From positions 1-64,000 of the forward strand of contig NZ_JAFBGM010000001.1 of assembly GCF_016811105.1 (NCBI RefSeq): a stretch of 64,000 bases of DNA, read 5' to 3'. The DNA comes from Aurantibacter crassamenti (GTDB lineage: Bacteria; Bacteroidota; Bacteroidia; Flavobacteriales; Flavobacteriaceae). The position numbers and the translations under genes were made by a program. Shown here piece by piece: positions 1 through 8,442 of this stretch (positions within the stretch are counted from its first letter, which is position 1; the number at the start of each line of letters is the position of its first letter). The notes below the pieces were generated by a model. That model saw only the letters and a list, made by a program, of their open reading frames with translations. It did not search any database and had not been told where the DNA came from.

Positions 1-4
1 ATAA

Positions 5-140
5 AACCTAAGCGACGATATCTCTTTTTAGTATCTAGCCCAACCACGAAATCACTCTTCCTTTTTAAACTAATTCATTATTCTAAATATCTTATCTTCA
101 ACTTAAGAAACAAACATACGAGCTCAAGCGTTGGCAACAA
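5..140 (+). repeat. Dispersed repeat A, copy 1, with cassette-like 3' end
   Basis: This copy matches 6964-7080 almost base for base and matches 4208-4282 over its right-hand 75 bases. Relative to those copies it has one extra T and two substitutions (taattcatt against taatggatt). It ends in acgag followed by CGTTGGCAACAA. The 9-mer GTTGGCAAC at 130-138 is the exact reverse complement of GTTGCCAAC at 1147-1155, on the far side of the next gene. Such complementary ends are what an integron-type cassette would show. No coding potential is apparent. Confidence 0.8.
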
Positions 141-172
141 GCTAAAAAAACAAATACTATTTAAAAAAATGT

Positions 173-985
173 CTAATTCCAGTCAAGTTCAAAGGTTACT
201 TTAACACTACCTCCATAGTTGTCAATATTTATCTGACTAGGCTTTTCACTAACATAGTCCCCAAAATTTAAAAACCAATTAGTGAAATGTTCAGAAGTAG
301 TAGGATCTCCGTCTAAATCAAATAATTCAAAATACAATACATTATCTACACTAAATAACAATTCGTTATTTTCATAATTCCATTCAAAACTGCTTTCATT
401 TTCATGTACCTCTGAAATTGGAAGATCGACATGTTTATATGAAGGAGATTCCTTGCTCACATCTATTCCTACATATCTCTTATTAATTTGGAAATATAAA
501 TCCGCTAGCCGTTCGGGATCGGTATCTGAAAAACTTGGATCGAAGGACTTTCCTTTGTTTGGATAAGTATTTAGAGTAACCTTTGATATTCTTACCGAAT
601 TAGTAATCGAATCGACTTGAATTTGCCTTTCCACTCTTCTTACTTTACCATCTTGAGTTTGTGCCTCAATGAAAAAAGTTTTAACACCTACTGTTTGATA
701 ACTAAAACTTACTTGAAATTGATTCTCTTTATCAATACCTACACACTTCGTTAGTTGACTAACATCTGAATTAAAAAAATCGGAACCAATACATCCCAAA
801 CTAAGAGTTTCATCTGAAGAGGCATTTATTATAATTCTTTCATCTATTCCAAAAATATTTCTTTCCAAATCCAAAGACAACTCTAATTCATCTTCAGGAG
901 TCTCTGTGACACTTTCATTATCTGAAGTTTCTGAAGAACAAGAAATCAAAACAAACATTAAAAATAAATTTGAAATTTTTGTCAT
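173..985 (-). CDS. Hypothetical lipoprotein (270 aa)
   Basis: This gene makes a secreted lipoprotein of unknown function. A signal peptide of about 15 residues ends in a lipobox (FVLISC) with Cys16 as the probable lipidation site. A serine- and acid-rich tether follows, as is common for surface lipoproteins of Bacteroidota. The mature part is predicted to be mostly beta and soluble. I recognise no catalytic motif or named domain. It is the only minus-strand gene in the first 36 kb. It sits alone between repeat A copy 1 and repeat C copy 1, whose facing 9-mers GTTGGCAAC and GTTGCCAAC are complementary, so it may be cargo of a mobile cassette. The reading frame is intact. Function is not assignable from sequence. 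Confidence 0.8.
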   Translation of the reverse strand: MTKISNLFLMFVLISCSSETSDNESVTETPEDELELSLDLERNIFGIDERIIINASSDETLSLGCIGSDFFNSDVSQLTKCVGIDKENQFQVSFSYQTVGVKTFFIEAQTQDGKVRRVERQIQVDSITNSVRISKVTLNTYPNKGKSFDPSFSDTDPERLADLYFQINKRYVGIDVSKESPSYKHVDLPISEVHENESSFEWNYENNELLFSVDNVLYFELFDLDGDPTTSEHFTNWFLNFGDYVSEKPSQINIDNYGGSVKVTFELDWN

Positions 986-1146
986 AAAAAAGTTTTTATC
1001 TAAAAAAATCTAAACGTAATTGTTATAAATTTTATTGGATAAATTACATCTCTTTTTAGTTTTTATGCATTATTGTTAGTTAATGCTCTCTTACTTAGAC
1101 CAAAGGGTAATAGATTTAAAAAATTAATCTTAATGGAATAAAGCCA

Positions 1147-1347
1147 GTTGCCAACAATGCCTAAACGTAATGCGGACTTTAGTGCTAAACCGAAAGGTCT
1201 GTGTATATTTATAATGTCGCTAAATCTTATGGATTTAGCTTTGGACAACAAAAAATAAAACTAAACAATAAGCTTTAGCTTCGTGCGCAGACGGAAACGA
1301 AAAGTTTCCTTGCCCCCGCACTACGCTTAGCCGAAACGTTAGGTGTA
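1147..1347 (+). repeat. Dispersed repeat C, copy 1 (attC-like intergenic block)
   Basis: This block shares a conserved backbone with 9503-9692 (ggtctgt, tatatttataatgtc, ggacaa, gctttagcttcgtgc, gcactacgcttagc). It contains the hairpin GCTAAATC (1219-1226) / GATTTAGC (1232-1239) flanked by TGTC and GGACA. A second hairpin is GGAAAC (1293-1298) / GTTTCC (1304-1309). Its left edge is GTTGCCAAC (1147-1155) and its right edge is GTTAGGTGTA (1338-1347), which fits the integron core form GTTRRRY. The right edge is the exact reverse complement of TACACCTAAC at 2402-2411, after the next two genes. It fills most of the 374-base gap before the Crp-like gene. The attC-like reading is an inference. Confidence 0.7.
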
Positions 1348-1359
1348 ATTACCAAAAAA

Positions 1360-1923
1360 ATGAAAAAATTCCTCATTAACACTTTTAATATTTCAGAGTC
1401 TGAAGCTCAATTATTTTCAGACTCATTTGAGAGAATAAATTTAATTAAGGGAGAGAGATTTATAACCTATGGTAAAGTTTGTAATAGAGTAGGATTTGTT
1501 GAAAAAGGAATTTTAAAATGTACTTTAATCAGTTCTGAAAAGTCTGTTGTAGATGATTTTGCCTTTGAAAATCAATTTGTAGCAAATTACTATAGTTTTT
1601 TAAGACAAGAAAAATCAAATAAAGAAATAGTTTGCTTACAAGATTCTGTTTTAAGAATAATTACCCGAAACAAACTTGAAGAGTTAAGTAAGTACACTTT
1701 TATTGCAAATATAGCGAGACAAGTTTCAGAACAACTTTTTATTTCTACATCAAAAAAACTTGAAGATATAAGACTTTTAAGTGCTGAAGAAAGGTATTTA
1801 AGATTAGTTAAAATTAACAAAAGAATTACTGATGAAATTCCTCAATATGAAATAGCTTCATATCTAAATGTAAGTCCAGAAACAGTAAGTAGAATTAGAA
1901 AAAAAATTGCTCGTGGTTCTTGA
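1360..1923 (+). CDS. Crp/Fnr-family transcriptional regulator
   Basis: The 187-residue protein has the two parts of a Crp/Fnr regulator. An N-terminal cyclic-nucleotide-binding-type beta barrel spans about residues 20-115, with the typical GERFITYG and GFVEKGILKC stretches. A C-terminal winged helix spans about 145-187, with recognition region IASYLNVSPETVSRIRKK. It lacks an Fnr-type cluster of N-terminal cysteines, so an iron-sulfur sensor is unlikely. The ligand is unknown, and Bacteroidota members of this group often control a neighbouring gene. The DUF1330-like gene starts 55 bases downstream on the same strand and may be co-transcribed. Both genes lie between the complementary 10-mers GTTAGGTGTA and TACACCTAAC. 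Confidence 0.88.
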   Translation: MKKFLINTFNISESEAQLFSDSFERINLIKGERFITYGKVCNRVGFVEKGILKCTLISSEKSVVDDFAFENQFVANYYSFLRQEKSNKEIVCLQDSVLRIITRNKLEELSKYTFIANIARQVSEQLFISTSKKLEDIRLLSAEERYLRLVKINKRITDEIPQYEIASYLNVSPETVSRIRKKIARGS

Positions 1924-1978
1924 TTTACATCAATGAATACTCGTGACATTAATTTCATTTTTGTAAAAACAAAAAGAA

Positions 1979-2410
1979 ATGAGTAAACACATTAACGCAA
2001 CATCAGAAGCTGGTAAAGAATTTTATTTAAAATTTCTTAAAAAGGAAAAAGCAATAGTAATGCTGAATTTATTGAAATTTAAATCACAAGCAGACTATAC
2101 CGATTTAGAATCAATAAAACCTGAAAAAGAAATTACAGGAGAGGAAGCATATAATTTATATACAAGTAACACATTAAATGAACTTAAACAAATAGGTAGT
2201 GAAATCCTGTTTTACGGGGAAAGTAAGAGCTTCTTAATTGGACCTGATTCTGAAAAATGGGATGCTGTCATATTAGTGAAACATCAATCAATTAAATCTT
2301 TTATGGACTTTTCTAAAAATGAAATTTATTTGAATAATGTTGGGCATAGAACTGCTGGATTAGAAGATTCTCGATTATTACCTACGACTGAAATAAAAAA
2401 CTACACCTAA
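1979..2410 (+). CDS. DUF1330-like small protein
   Basis: This is a cytoplasmic protein of 143 residues with no signal peptide. The stretches AIVMLNLLKFK, GEEAYNLYTS and WDAVILVKHQSIKSFMDF match the DUF1330 / dimeric alpha-beta barrel pattern. That fold is shared with EthD and antibiotic-biosynthesis monooxygenase-like proteins, and the biochemical role is not established. It lies 55 bases after the Crp-like regulator and is probably its partner in a two-gene unit. The stop codon (2408-2410) falls inside TACACCTAAC, the complement of the sequence that opens this unit at 1338. Stop codons overlapping the inverse core are common in integron cassettes. Confidence 0.75.
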   Translation: MSKHINATSEAGKEFYLKFLKKEKAIVMLNLLKFKSQADYTDLESIKPEKEITGEEAYNLYTSNTLNELKQIGSEILFYGESKSFLIGPDSEKWDAVILVKHQSIKSFMDFSKNEIYLNNVGHRTAGLEDSRLLPTTEIKNYT

Positions 2411-2520
2411 CAATTCCTAAAATACATTGCTTGCGGATTTCCTAAACGGAAATCAAGCGCAAAAAGCTATCTTTAGGTTCGGCTAGATTGTCCTTCGGAC
2501 AAATCACAGCAACGAACATT
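2402..2520 (+). repeat. attC-like hairpin block after the DUF1330 gene
   Basis: The block starts with TACACCTAAC, which fits the inverse-core form RYYYAAC and is complementary to 1338-1347. It then folds into GATTTCC / GGAAATC with a TAAAC loop, extended by GCTT / AAGC, and a second hairpin TTGTCC / GGACAA with loop TTC. The motif CTTGCGGA also occurs in the hairpin cluster at 8632-8689. The right edge (acgaacattaac) does not fit the core consensus well, so the boundary is uncertain. Confidence 0.5.
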
Positions 2521-2540
2521 AACATCCTAAAGACATACAA

Positions 2541-3893
2541 ATGAAAAGTTTTAAAAATGTTTGCATACTATTTTTTTTTATTATTGTCATACCAAACTGC
2601 GAAGCCCAGGCAAACGATTCCAAAGCAACTGCATTTACCAATATTACATTGATCGATGTGGTAAAATCCAAGTCATTAGAGAATATGACAATCATTATTA
2701 GTAATGACAAAATAAAATCTGTTTTCCCGAGCAATTCACAGCAAATTCCAACGAATGTTGAAATTATTGATATGACGGGTCATTATATTATTCCGGGTCT
2801 AATCGATGGGCATGTTCATCTTTTTGCAAATCAAAATAGAAATGCTGATTTAAAAAAACTTTTATTTTCTGGGGTTACCTCTTTACGGGATATGGGTGGT
2901 GATGCCAGAATATATCAAAAGCTTAATGAAAATATAGCAAACGGAACAATGCTATCTCCCAATATATATTATTCCGCGATGTTCTTTGGTCCGGAATTTT
3001 TAGAAGACCCTCGTACAAAGTTTGCAAACAAGGGAATTAACCCAGGAGAAGCTCCATGGATGAGGGTTGTAAAGGATGATACCAACCTCAGGAAGGTAAT
3101 TTCAGAAGCAAAGGAAATAGGTGTAACGGGAATTAAGGTCTATGCTTCAATTTCACCCGATTTACTTAAAAAGATTTCGGAAGAAGCTCATAATCAAGGA
3201 TTGAAAGTTTGGAGCCACTCAGCCACTTTTCCAAGTAAACCAAGTGACGCAGTAAAGGCAAATGTGGATGCTATATCACATGGTGTTGGAATGATAACGG
3301 AAAAGGCTGAAACAGTTCCTAATTCATTTAATGATGCGATACGTAATTTTATACCAATTCAAGATTTTGAAAATGCTAACGCCTTATCTAATGTATATGT
3401 TGATCTACTCCAATCAATGAAATCCAATGGAACTATATTCGAACCAACAATTTCAGCTTGGAAAAGTGTTCAAAATGAAAATAAGGATGCTGAAAAGAAC
3501 GATCAAAAAAAAAGCCCAAAGAGTAATATGGCACAAGCGAGGACTAAAATGAATATTCCTGCTATGAATAAATGGGTTAATAATATAACCAATGCTGCCT
3601 ATATTAATGAGGTTACTATTGCTGCTGGAACAGACTTTACACGGACAATAAAATGGATTCAAGATGAGATTCGGTTTCTTGTTGAATCTGGTCTTACTGA
3701 AATTGACGCCATCAGAGCAGCAACTTTGAATAATGCCATGGTAATTGGAATTGATAAAACTCATGGTTCAATTTCAATTGACAAGCAAGCTGATTTAGTT
3801 ATTTTAACCAAAAACCCATTAGAAAATATTGAAAATTTAAGAAGTGTAAAAATGGTTTATAAAGACGGGAAACGGTATTCAGCAGAAGAGTAA
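2541..3893 (+). CDS. Secreted amidohydrolase-family enzyme
   Basis: The 450-residue protein has an N-terminal hydrophobic signal and belongs to the metal-dependent amidohydrolase superfamily, closest in style to imidazolonepropionase or prolidase-like members. The hallmark GLIDGHVHLF at about residues 87-96 supplies the HxH metal pair. Further support comes from GIKVYA (metal lysine region), WSHSAT and the distal histidine in AISHGVGM. The metal aspartate lies in AAGTDFTR, and the C-terminal composite domain has the ending GSISIDKQADLVILTKNP. All key residues appear present, so it should be active, but the substrate (dipeptide, cyclic amide or similar) cannot be read from sequence. It stands alone between intergenic repeat blocks. 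Confidence 0.85.
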   Translation: MKSFKNVCILFFFIIVIPNCEAQANDSKATAFTNITLIDVVKSKSLENMTIIISNDKIKSVFPSNSQQIPTNVEIIDMTGHYIIPGLIDGHVHLFANQNRNADLKKLLFSGVTSLRDMGGDARIYQKLNENIANGTMLSPNIYYSAMFFGPEFLEDPRTKFANKGINPGEAPWMRVVKDDTNLRKVISEAKEIGVTGIKVYASISPDLLKKISEEAHNQGLKVWSHSATFPSKPSDAVKANVDAISHGVGMITEKAETVPNSFNDAIRNFIPIQDFENANALSNVYVDLLQSMKSNGTIFEPTISAWKSVQNENKDAEKNDQKKSPKSNMAQARTKMNIPAMNKWVNNITNAAYINEVTIAAGTDFTRTIKWIQDEIRFLVESGLTEIDAIRAATLNNAMVIGIDKTHGSISIDKQADLVILTKNPLENIENLRSVKMVYKDGKRYSAEE

Positions 3894-4207
3894 ATTAAAA
3901 CGTACTCCAACAACGTGTTCTATGAAAAGCCCTAGTCCAATTCACTTAAGTTAAATAATATTTTGCTTTAAACCACCTTTTTTCTTTTAATATAACTTGC
4001 TTCGCATCCTATTTGTGATACACCTTTTTTATTAGGGTTCACCAGTATCTGTATGGTTATAAGCTATAATAAACCGGTTCACTAGCTATACGATGTAATC
4101 CCGCCATAAGAAGGTCACAAGTTTTGTTTTGTGATACTGGTTTTTAATACTTCTTTTTGAGTTTTGTTTAATTTACTTTTATTTTATTTATTCCACTACT
4201 CCAATTA
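3894..4207. other. Intergenic region before repeat A copy 2
   Basis: I see no gene here. After the amidohydrolase stop comes actccaacaacgtgttc, which loosely resembles the cassette-end sequences elsewhere in the first 16 kb. The stretch at 4040-4140 contains several imperfect inverted segments (accagtatc and gatactgg about 95 bases apart). This again suggests a folded intergenic element, but no sequence match to repeats A-D was found in this part. Confidence 0.4.
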
Positions 4208-4282
4208 CGAAATCACTCTTCCTTTTAAACTAATGGATTATTCTAAATATCTTATCTTCAACTTAAGAAACAAACATACGAG
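4208..4282 (+). repeat. Dispersed repeat A, copy 2
   Basis: Seventy-five bases, from cgaaatcactcttcc to aaacatacgag, are identical by eye to 7006-7080 and nearly identical to 47-122. The left part present in copies 1 and 3 (aacctaagcg...gtatctagccc) is missing or diverged. The short open frame that crosses it (4164-4379) is explained by the repeat rather than by a gene. Confidence 0.85.
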
Positions 4283-4338
4283 CTTAATCGATGTTATAAC
4301 ATTATTCATTTATTATTGTTTTTTAAGGTATTCATATG

Positions 4339-4437
4339 TTCGCTTTTCTCAGAAAGCAAGGCTCTTTTTGTCTTTCTAAAAAGCGTGAATAAATTCACTA
4401 TTTTTAAAATCCAGAACCTCACTACGTATAGCGGGGC
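4339..4437 (+). repeat. Dispersed repeat B, copy 1
   Basis: This copy aligns with 6582-6673. Shared segments are ctttttgtctttctaaaaag, gtga.taaatt and agaacctcactacgt, followed by tagcggtg or tagcgggg. It lies 57 bases after repeat A copy 2, so the two families are joined here. Near 7 kb the order is reversed (B, then A). Confidence 0.75.
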
Positions 4438-4604
4438 TTTAGCTGCAAGGCTGAGGATTCGGCAATTGTAGGAACAGTGGTTCACAAAAAATGTAGTATA
4501 AGAATATTTTTATATTTTTATTAATCATAAAATTCAATTATCCAGTATAATAAAAACTTCAAGAGTATTTTTTTTTAGAAATGAGATGATTAATAATTAG
4601 ATTA

Positions 4605-5138
4605 ATGAAGAATTTATTGGGAAAAGTTTTAATATTTTCACTATTTATAGTAGTTACAGGTTGTTCAAAATTGGATGATAAACTAACAAAGGATACAAAT
4701 GAAGAGGAATTAGTACAGTTAAATAATAACGGTGAAAAAGTAAATTTTGAAGATGGGGGTTCGTCCGGTGGCAACTTCAATAATGGAAATCCACAAGGAT
4801 TTATTATACATGCCACGGGAAATGTAAACAATTTTCCAATTCCAGATTTAGTGATACTTATATATGATGTAACATCTAAGGACTTTATTGTAGGAGCCGA
4901 GTTCAAAGGTACAGAAGAATTAAACATGGAGTTTATACTTTATAATAAAGAAACTGACCTAGAGCCATCGGAATATATTGCACAGTCTAAAGACGATGCT
5001 TATTTAAAAATTACAGAAGTTGACCATGAAAATAAAACTATCTCGGGAATCTTTAGTTTCACAGGTTTCTTGGATTGGTATGAAGGTGGAGAAACACGCT
5101 CATTTGATGGAGCTTTTACTAATATATATTATAAATAG
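4605..5138 (+). CDS. Hypothetical lipoprotein (177 aa)
   Basis: The signal peptide ends in the lipobox VVTGC with Cys20, followed by SKLDD, an acidic stretch that would suit surface export in Bacteroidota. Residues 38-65 are rich in Asn, Gly and Ser (EDGGSSGGNFNNGNPQGF) and look like a flexible tether. The remaining 110 residues are predicted to be beta-rich with no known catalytic motif. It lies 57 bases upstream of the FISUMP lipoprotein on the same strand, so the two may form a unit of surface proteins. The function is unknown. Confidence 0.75.
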   Translation: MKNLLGKVLIFSLFIVVTGCSKLDDKLTKDTNEEELVQLNNNGEKVNFEDGGSSGGNFNNGNPQGFIIHATGNVNNFPIPDLVILIYDVTSKDFIVGAEFKGTEELNMEFILYNKETDLEPSEYIAQSKDDAYLKITEVDHENKTISGIFSFTGFLDWYEGGETRSFDGAFTNIYYK

Positions 5139-5195
5139 TCAAATTTAATCAGCTTTCTCGATTACACAAATAGTATATAGATTATAAATAATAAA

Positions 5196-6254
5196 GTGAA
5201 ATTAGTCAATAGGTTTTGGATAATATCAATAATGATTTGCCTATCATTAAATATAATTTCAACTGGCTGTACAAAGGATGACAAAAGGATTAAAATCCCT
5301 GTAATCATAACTTCTGGAGTTGAAGAAATATCTCACTCAAAGGCAATAAGTGGAGGAGAAATAATTTCTGACGGAGGGGAGTTTATAACAGCGAAAGGGA
5401 TATGCTGGAGTTCTAGTAAAAACCCAACCGTACTCGATAATAAAACAGACGAAGGCGAGGGTTTAAAGAGCTTTTCGAGTGAAATTGAAGGATTAATGCC
5501 TAACACAACGTACTACGTAAGAAGTTATGCATCAAATAGTTCAGGAATAGGATATGGGGATGTTTTATCTTTTACTACACTTGAAGAAAACACTAAAACA
5601 GTTGGAGAAATTAACTTTAATCCTAATGTTACCTACGGAACAATGAGTGATATTGATGGAAATAAGTATAAAACAATAGAAATTGGCACTCAAGTTTGGA
5701 TGGCAGAAAATCTAAGAGTCTCTAAATATAACGATGGAACAGACATACTTTTGATAGATGATGAGGAATTATTGAGCGACTTAACAAGTCCAGCATATTA
5801 TTGGTATTACAATTACGAATTAGAATTTAAAAACACTTATGGGGCATTGTATAATTGGTATGCGGTTAATACGGGTAAGCTTGCCCCAACTGGATGGCAT
5901 GTCCCCACTTATGAAGAATGGGAAACCTTGCTCACCTCGCTTGATTATATTGGAAATGAATACGAAGTAGGATTGATGCTTAGAGAAACAGGTATTACAC
6001 ATTGGACTAACAATAACAACGAACAAGCTACTAATGAATCTGGCTTTACAGCACTTCCTGGAGGTTATTATGGACAACATGGAGGTGAACAAAATGGAGA
6101 ATATGGTTTTTGGTGGAGTTCGACTGAAGATGATCTTGAGCCTTCTCCTGGACTTGATTGGGCTGTAGGCTTCCACCTTAACACTGTATTTATTAACCCT
6201 CGAATGGCGGGTGAAAAGGTGATAGGTTTTTCTGTGCGTTGTGTTAAAGATTAA
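5196..6254 (+). CDS. FISUMP-domain lipoprotein
   Basis: The start is GTG, chosen because it gives a full signal peptide ending in ISTGC (Cys25). Residues about 35-125 resemble an immunoglobulin/fibronectin-type module (ITSGVEEISHSKAISGG, YYVRSYASNSSGIGYG). Residues about 140-352 form a Fibrobacter succinogenes major paralogous (FISUMP) domain. Its hallmarks are DIDGNKYKTIEIGTQVWMAE, GALYNWYAV, PTGWHVPTYEEWETL, SGFTALPGG, FWWSSTE and a C-terminal GFSVRCVKD. These proteins are surface-exposed and of unknown biochemical role; an adhesive or lectin-like role is plausible. It probably belongs with the preceding lipoprotein gene. Confidence 0.88.
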   Translation: MKLVNRFWIISIMICLSLNIISTGCTKDDKRIKIPVIITSGVEEISHSKAISGGEIISDGGEFITAKGICWSSSKNPTVLDNKTDEGEGLKSFSSEIEGLMPNTTYYVRSYASNSSGIGYGDVLSFTTLEENTKTVGEINFNPNVTYGTMSDIDGNKYKTIEIGTQVWMAENLRVSKYNDGTDILLIDDEELLSDLTSPAYYWYYNYELEFKNTYGALYNWYAVNTGKLAPTGWHVPTYEEWETLLTSLDYIGNEYEVGLMLRETGITHWTNNNNEQATNESGFTALPGGYYGQHGGEQNGEYGFWWSSTEDDLEPSPGLDWAVGFHLNTVFINPRMAGEKVIGFSVRCVKD

Positions 6255-6581
6255 TGACTTTTGCTAATTGTGAATTAAATCAGACAACGACAATATTTAT
6301 AAAGTCTTAATCCTGACTTTATCTTACCTAATTTTTAAAGCTGTATCAATAAAATTTGTATTGAAAATCATAAAATTGATACAATATATTTGGAATCAGC
6401 ACTTTTAATCAAACAAATTTCAGGCTACTCTAATAAAACAAAAAGCTTTGTTCAGGTGCATAATCTATCTATTCACAACAAGCTTTGGGGCTGACGGTTC
6501 AAACCGAGCACATCACAAAATAATCGCTAAAAGCAATTTATTCATATCATTTTAATCTATTATAGGAGCTCCTATCTTCGA
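6255..6581. other. Intergenic region after the FISUMP gene
   Basis: There is no convincing gene in this stretch. It is AT-rich, with short imperfect inverted segments around 6340-6385 (tgtatcaataaaatttgta / gatacaatatatttgg). A GC-richer patch at 6480-6520 (caagctttggggctgacggttc) resembles the tail of an attC-like block. No match to repeats A, C or D was identified. Confidence 0.4.
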
Positions 6582-6673
6582 TTCGCTCGGAAGGCAATTT
6601 TCTTTTTGTCTTTCTAAAAAGTGTGATTAAATTCCCTATTTTAAAAGCCAGAACCTCACTACGTTTAGCGGTG
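6582..6673 (+). repeat. Dispersed repeat B, copy 2
   Basis: This is the partner of 4339-4437, with the same ctttttgtctttctaaaaag core and the agaacctcactacgt tail. It is followed by gcggtgcattggcaaac, a GTTGGC-like end. The stretch from 6674 to 6856 carries a short low-complexity open frame that I do not accept as a gene. Confidence 0.72.
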
Positions 6674-6856
6674 CATTGGCAAACATTTGAAAAACAGCGA
6701 AAATGATAAAGCATATGTAAAAGACATTAAGATTTTCACTCCAAAAATCAAAAATTATGGCAAAAATCAGATAAACTGTTCAATCGAGAAAATTCGATGC
6801 ACAAAGTATTTTGGAAAATGCAATGAAAAGTGCAGTAAGCAGAAAACCTATGAAAC

Positions 6857-6912
6857 GATATCATATCAATGTATCTAGCCGAGACCTCGCTGTCCCTCTT
6901 ATTTAAGCTTAT
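6857..6912 (+). repeat. Partial, diverged copy of repeat A
   Basis: The sequence acgatatcatatcaatgtat continued by ctagccgagacctcgctg follows the order of repeat A (gatatctctatttagtatctagcccaacctcg) with substitutions. It then reads cccttatttaagctt where A has ttccttttaaact. It lies about 50 bases before full copy 3, giving a degenerate tandem arrangement. Confidence 0.45.
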
Positions 6913-6963
6913 CATTTTTCATCCTAGCTAATAATTTAAAAACATTAGCTTAGTAAGAGTGTA

Positions 6964-7094
6964 AACCTAAGCGCCGATATCTCTATTTAGTATCTAGCCC
7001 AACCTCGAAATCACTCTTCCTTTTAAACTAATGGATTATTCTAAATATCTTATCTTCAACTTAAGAAACAAACATACGAGTCCAACCGTTAGTA
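6964..7094 (+). repeat. Dispersed repeat A, copy 3, with cassette-like 3' end
   Basis: This is the most complete copy, matching 5-122 across its length and identical by eye to 4208-4282 over 7006-7080. After acgag it ends in ccaaCCGTTAGTAGTAATT, directly in front of the ATG at 7101. The same position in copy 1 reads CGTTGGCAACAA, so GTTRG is kept at the junction while the cargo changes. Confidence 0.82.
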
Positions 7095-7100
7095 GTAATT

Positions 7101-8429
7101 ATGAAAAACTTGATTTTAATATCACTTCCTTTATTAATTTTGAATTCTTGCATCCCAAAAAGTGAAAAAAAAACTATTCATATTGAGAATAAAACACAAA
7201 CTATTAGTATTTCAAAAGATAAGTACCAAAACCAATTATACGGATTTTGGCTTGGTCAATGCATTGCTAACTGGACTGGTTTGGTTACAGAAATGGATAA
7301 AATTGGAAATCTTGGCGAAATAAAAACAGGTGATTTTTACACCAGAGACGATTGGGGAAAACCCGACCAACCAAGTATTTGGGGCGAAGGAGTTCCCAGC
7401 GATTTATCATCTACGATAGATTTTGTATTTAAAAATAGCGATGAAATTTGGGGCGCGGATGATGATACAGACATAGAATTTATGTATCAACATCTTCTAT
7501 ACACAAACAAAGTTAATGTTCTTACCCCAAAGCAAATACAAAATGGTTGGTTAAAACATATAAAGCCTGAAGAGGAAAACTATTTATGGGTTTCTAATCA
7601 AAAAGCATTCGATTTAATGAAAACTGGTGTTCTTCCGCCCGAAACAGGGAACCCAAAACTTAATGAACATTATGAAATGATTGATGCCCAACTAACCACA
7701 GAAATATTTGGACTATTTGCACCTACAAGACCAGATATCGCATTGAAAATGGCTGAACTACCAATTCAAACTACTGCTAGGCAAGAAGCAGAGGATATTT
7801 CAAAATTTTATGTGTCTATGTATTCGCTTGTGTATGCTGCAAATTCTAATAGTAGCATGAAAGAAAAAATGCTTTGGATGTCTAGTAAATCAAGAGAAAT
7901 ACTGCCAAATGATTCCTATCCAGCAAAAATGTACGATTATACTAAACTCTTATATGAATCAGGTATTCCGTGGGAACAAACAAGAGATTCACTTTACTAT
8001 AGATATCAGGTTAACCAAAAAGACGGCTATAACATAACATCAAGAAATTTATACTGTAATGGCTGTTTTGCGGCAGGAATAAATTTTGCTGCAAGTTTAG
8101 TAAGTCTTTTTTATGGTGAGGGAGATTTAAAAGAAACTATAAAAATTGGGACACTTGCAGGTTGGGATTCGGATAATCCAACTGCAACTTGGGGAGGTCT
8201 GCTTGGTTTTATGATTGGAAAAGACGGAATAGAAAGTACCTTTGGTCGGACATTCTCAAATCGATATAATATTCACAGAACCAGACAAAACTTTCCAGGA
8301 AATGGTATAAATACATTTGACGATATGTCAAAAAAAGGTCTTATGATAACTAACAGAGTTGTGTTAGAGGAATTAGGTGGCAAAATTGATGAAGAAAATA
8401 ATATTTGGATAATCCCTTTAAAACAATAA
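7101..8429 (+). CDS. ADP-ribosylglycohydrolase-family lipoprotein
   Basis: The 442-residue protein has a lipoprotein signal (LLILNSC, Cys17) and an ADP-ribosylglycohydrolase (ARH, PF03747-like) fold. Support includes YGFWLGQCIANWTG near residue 50, the acidic WGADDDTDIEFMYQ (the DD-T metal site) and the C-terminal GWDSDNPTATWGGLLG, equivalent to the family motif GGDTDT. Classical members remove ADP-ribose from proteins in the cytoplasm. Exported, longer versions in Bacteroidota are thought to act on other glycosidic substrates, so the activity is open. The canonical GGDTDT has changed to WDSDNPT, with spaced acidic residues still able to bind metal. The gene stands alone, with its ATG 7 bases after the repeat A boundary and repeat D after its stop. 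Confidence 0.82.
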   Translation: MKNLILISLPLLILNSCIPKSEKKTIHIENKTQTISISKDKYQNQLYGFWLGQCIANWTGLVTEMDKIGNLGEIKTGDFYTRDDWGKPDQPSIWGEGVPSDLSSTIDFVFKNSDEIWGADDDTDIEFMYQHLLYTNKVNVLTPKQIQNGWLKHIKPEEENYLWVSNQKAFDLMKTGVLPPETGNPKLNEHYEMIDAQLTTEIFGLFAPTRPDIALKMAELPIQTTARQEAEDISKFYVSMYSLVYAANSNSSMKEKMLWMSSKSREILPNDSYPAKMYDYTKLLYESGIPWEQTRDSLYYRYQVNQKDGYNITSRNLYCNGCFAAGINFAASLVSLFYGEGDLKETIKIGTLAGWDSDNPTATWGGLLGFMIGKDGIESTFGRTFSNRYNIHRTRQNFPGNGINTFDDMSKKGLMITNRVVLEELGGKIDEENNIWIIPLKQ

Positions 8430-8442
8430 TAATGAACAAAGA

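Noticed and set aside
1063-1251. 62-codon open frame on the minus strand
   Set aside because: It is made of repeat C sequence; the second copy of the repeat does not preserve it.
4164-4379. 71-codon open frame on the plus strand
   Set aside because: It spans repeats A (copy 2) and B (copy 1); repeat A copies elsewhere do not keep this frame, and codon use is not gene-like.
6687-6878. 63-codon open frame on the plus strand
   Set aside because: Low-complexity Lys/Asn/Ile composition in a repeat-rich gap, ending inside a diverged repeat A copy; no domain or homologous neighbour.
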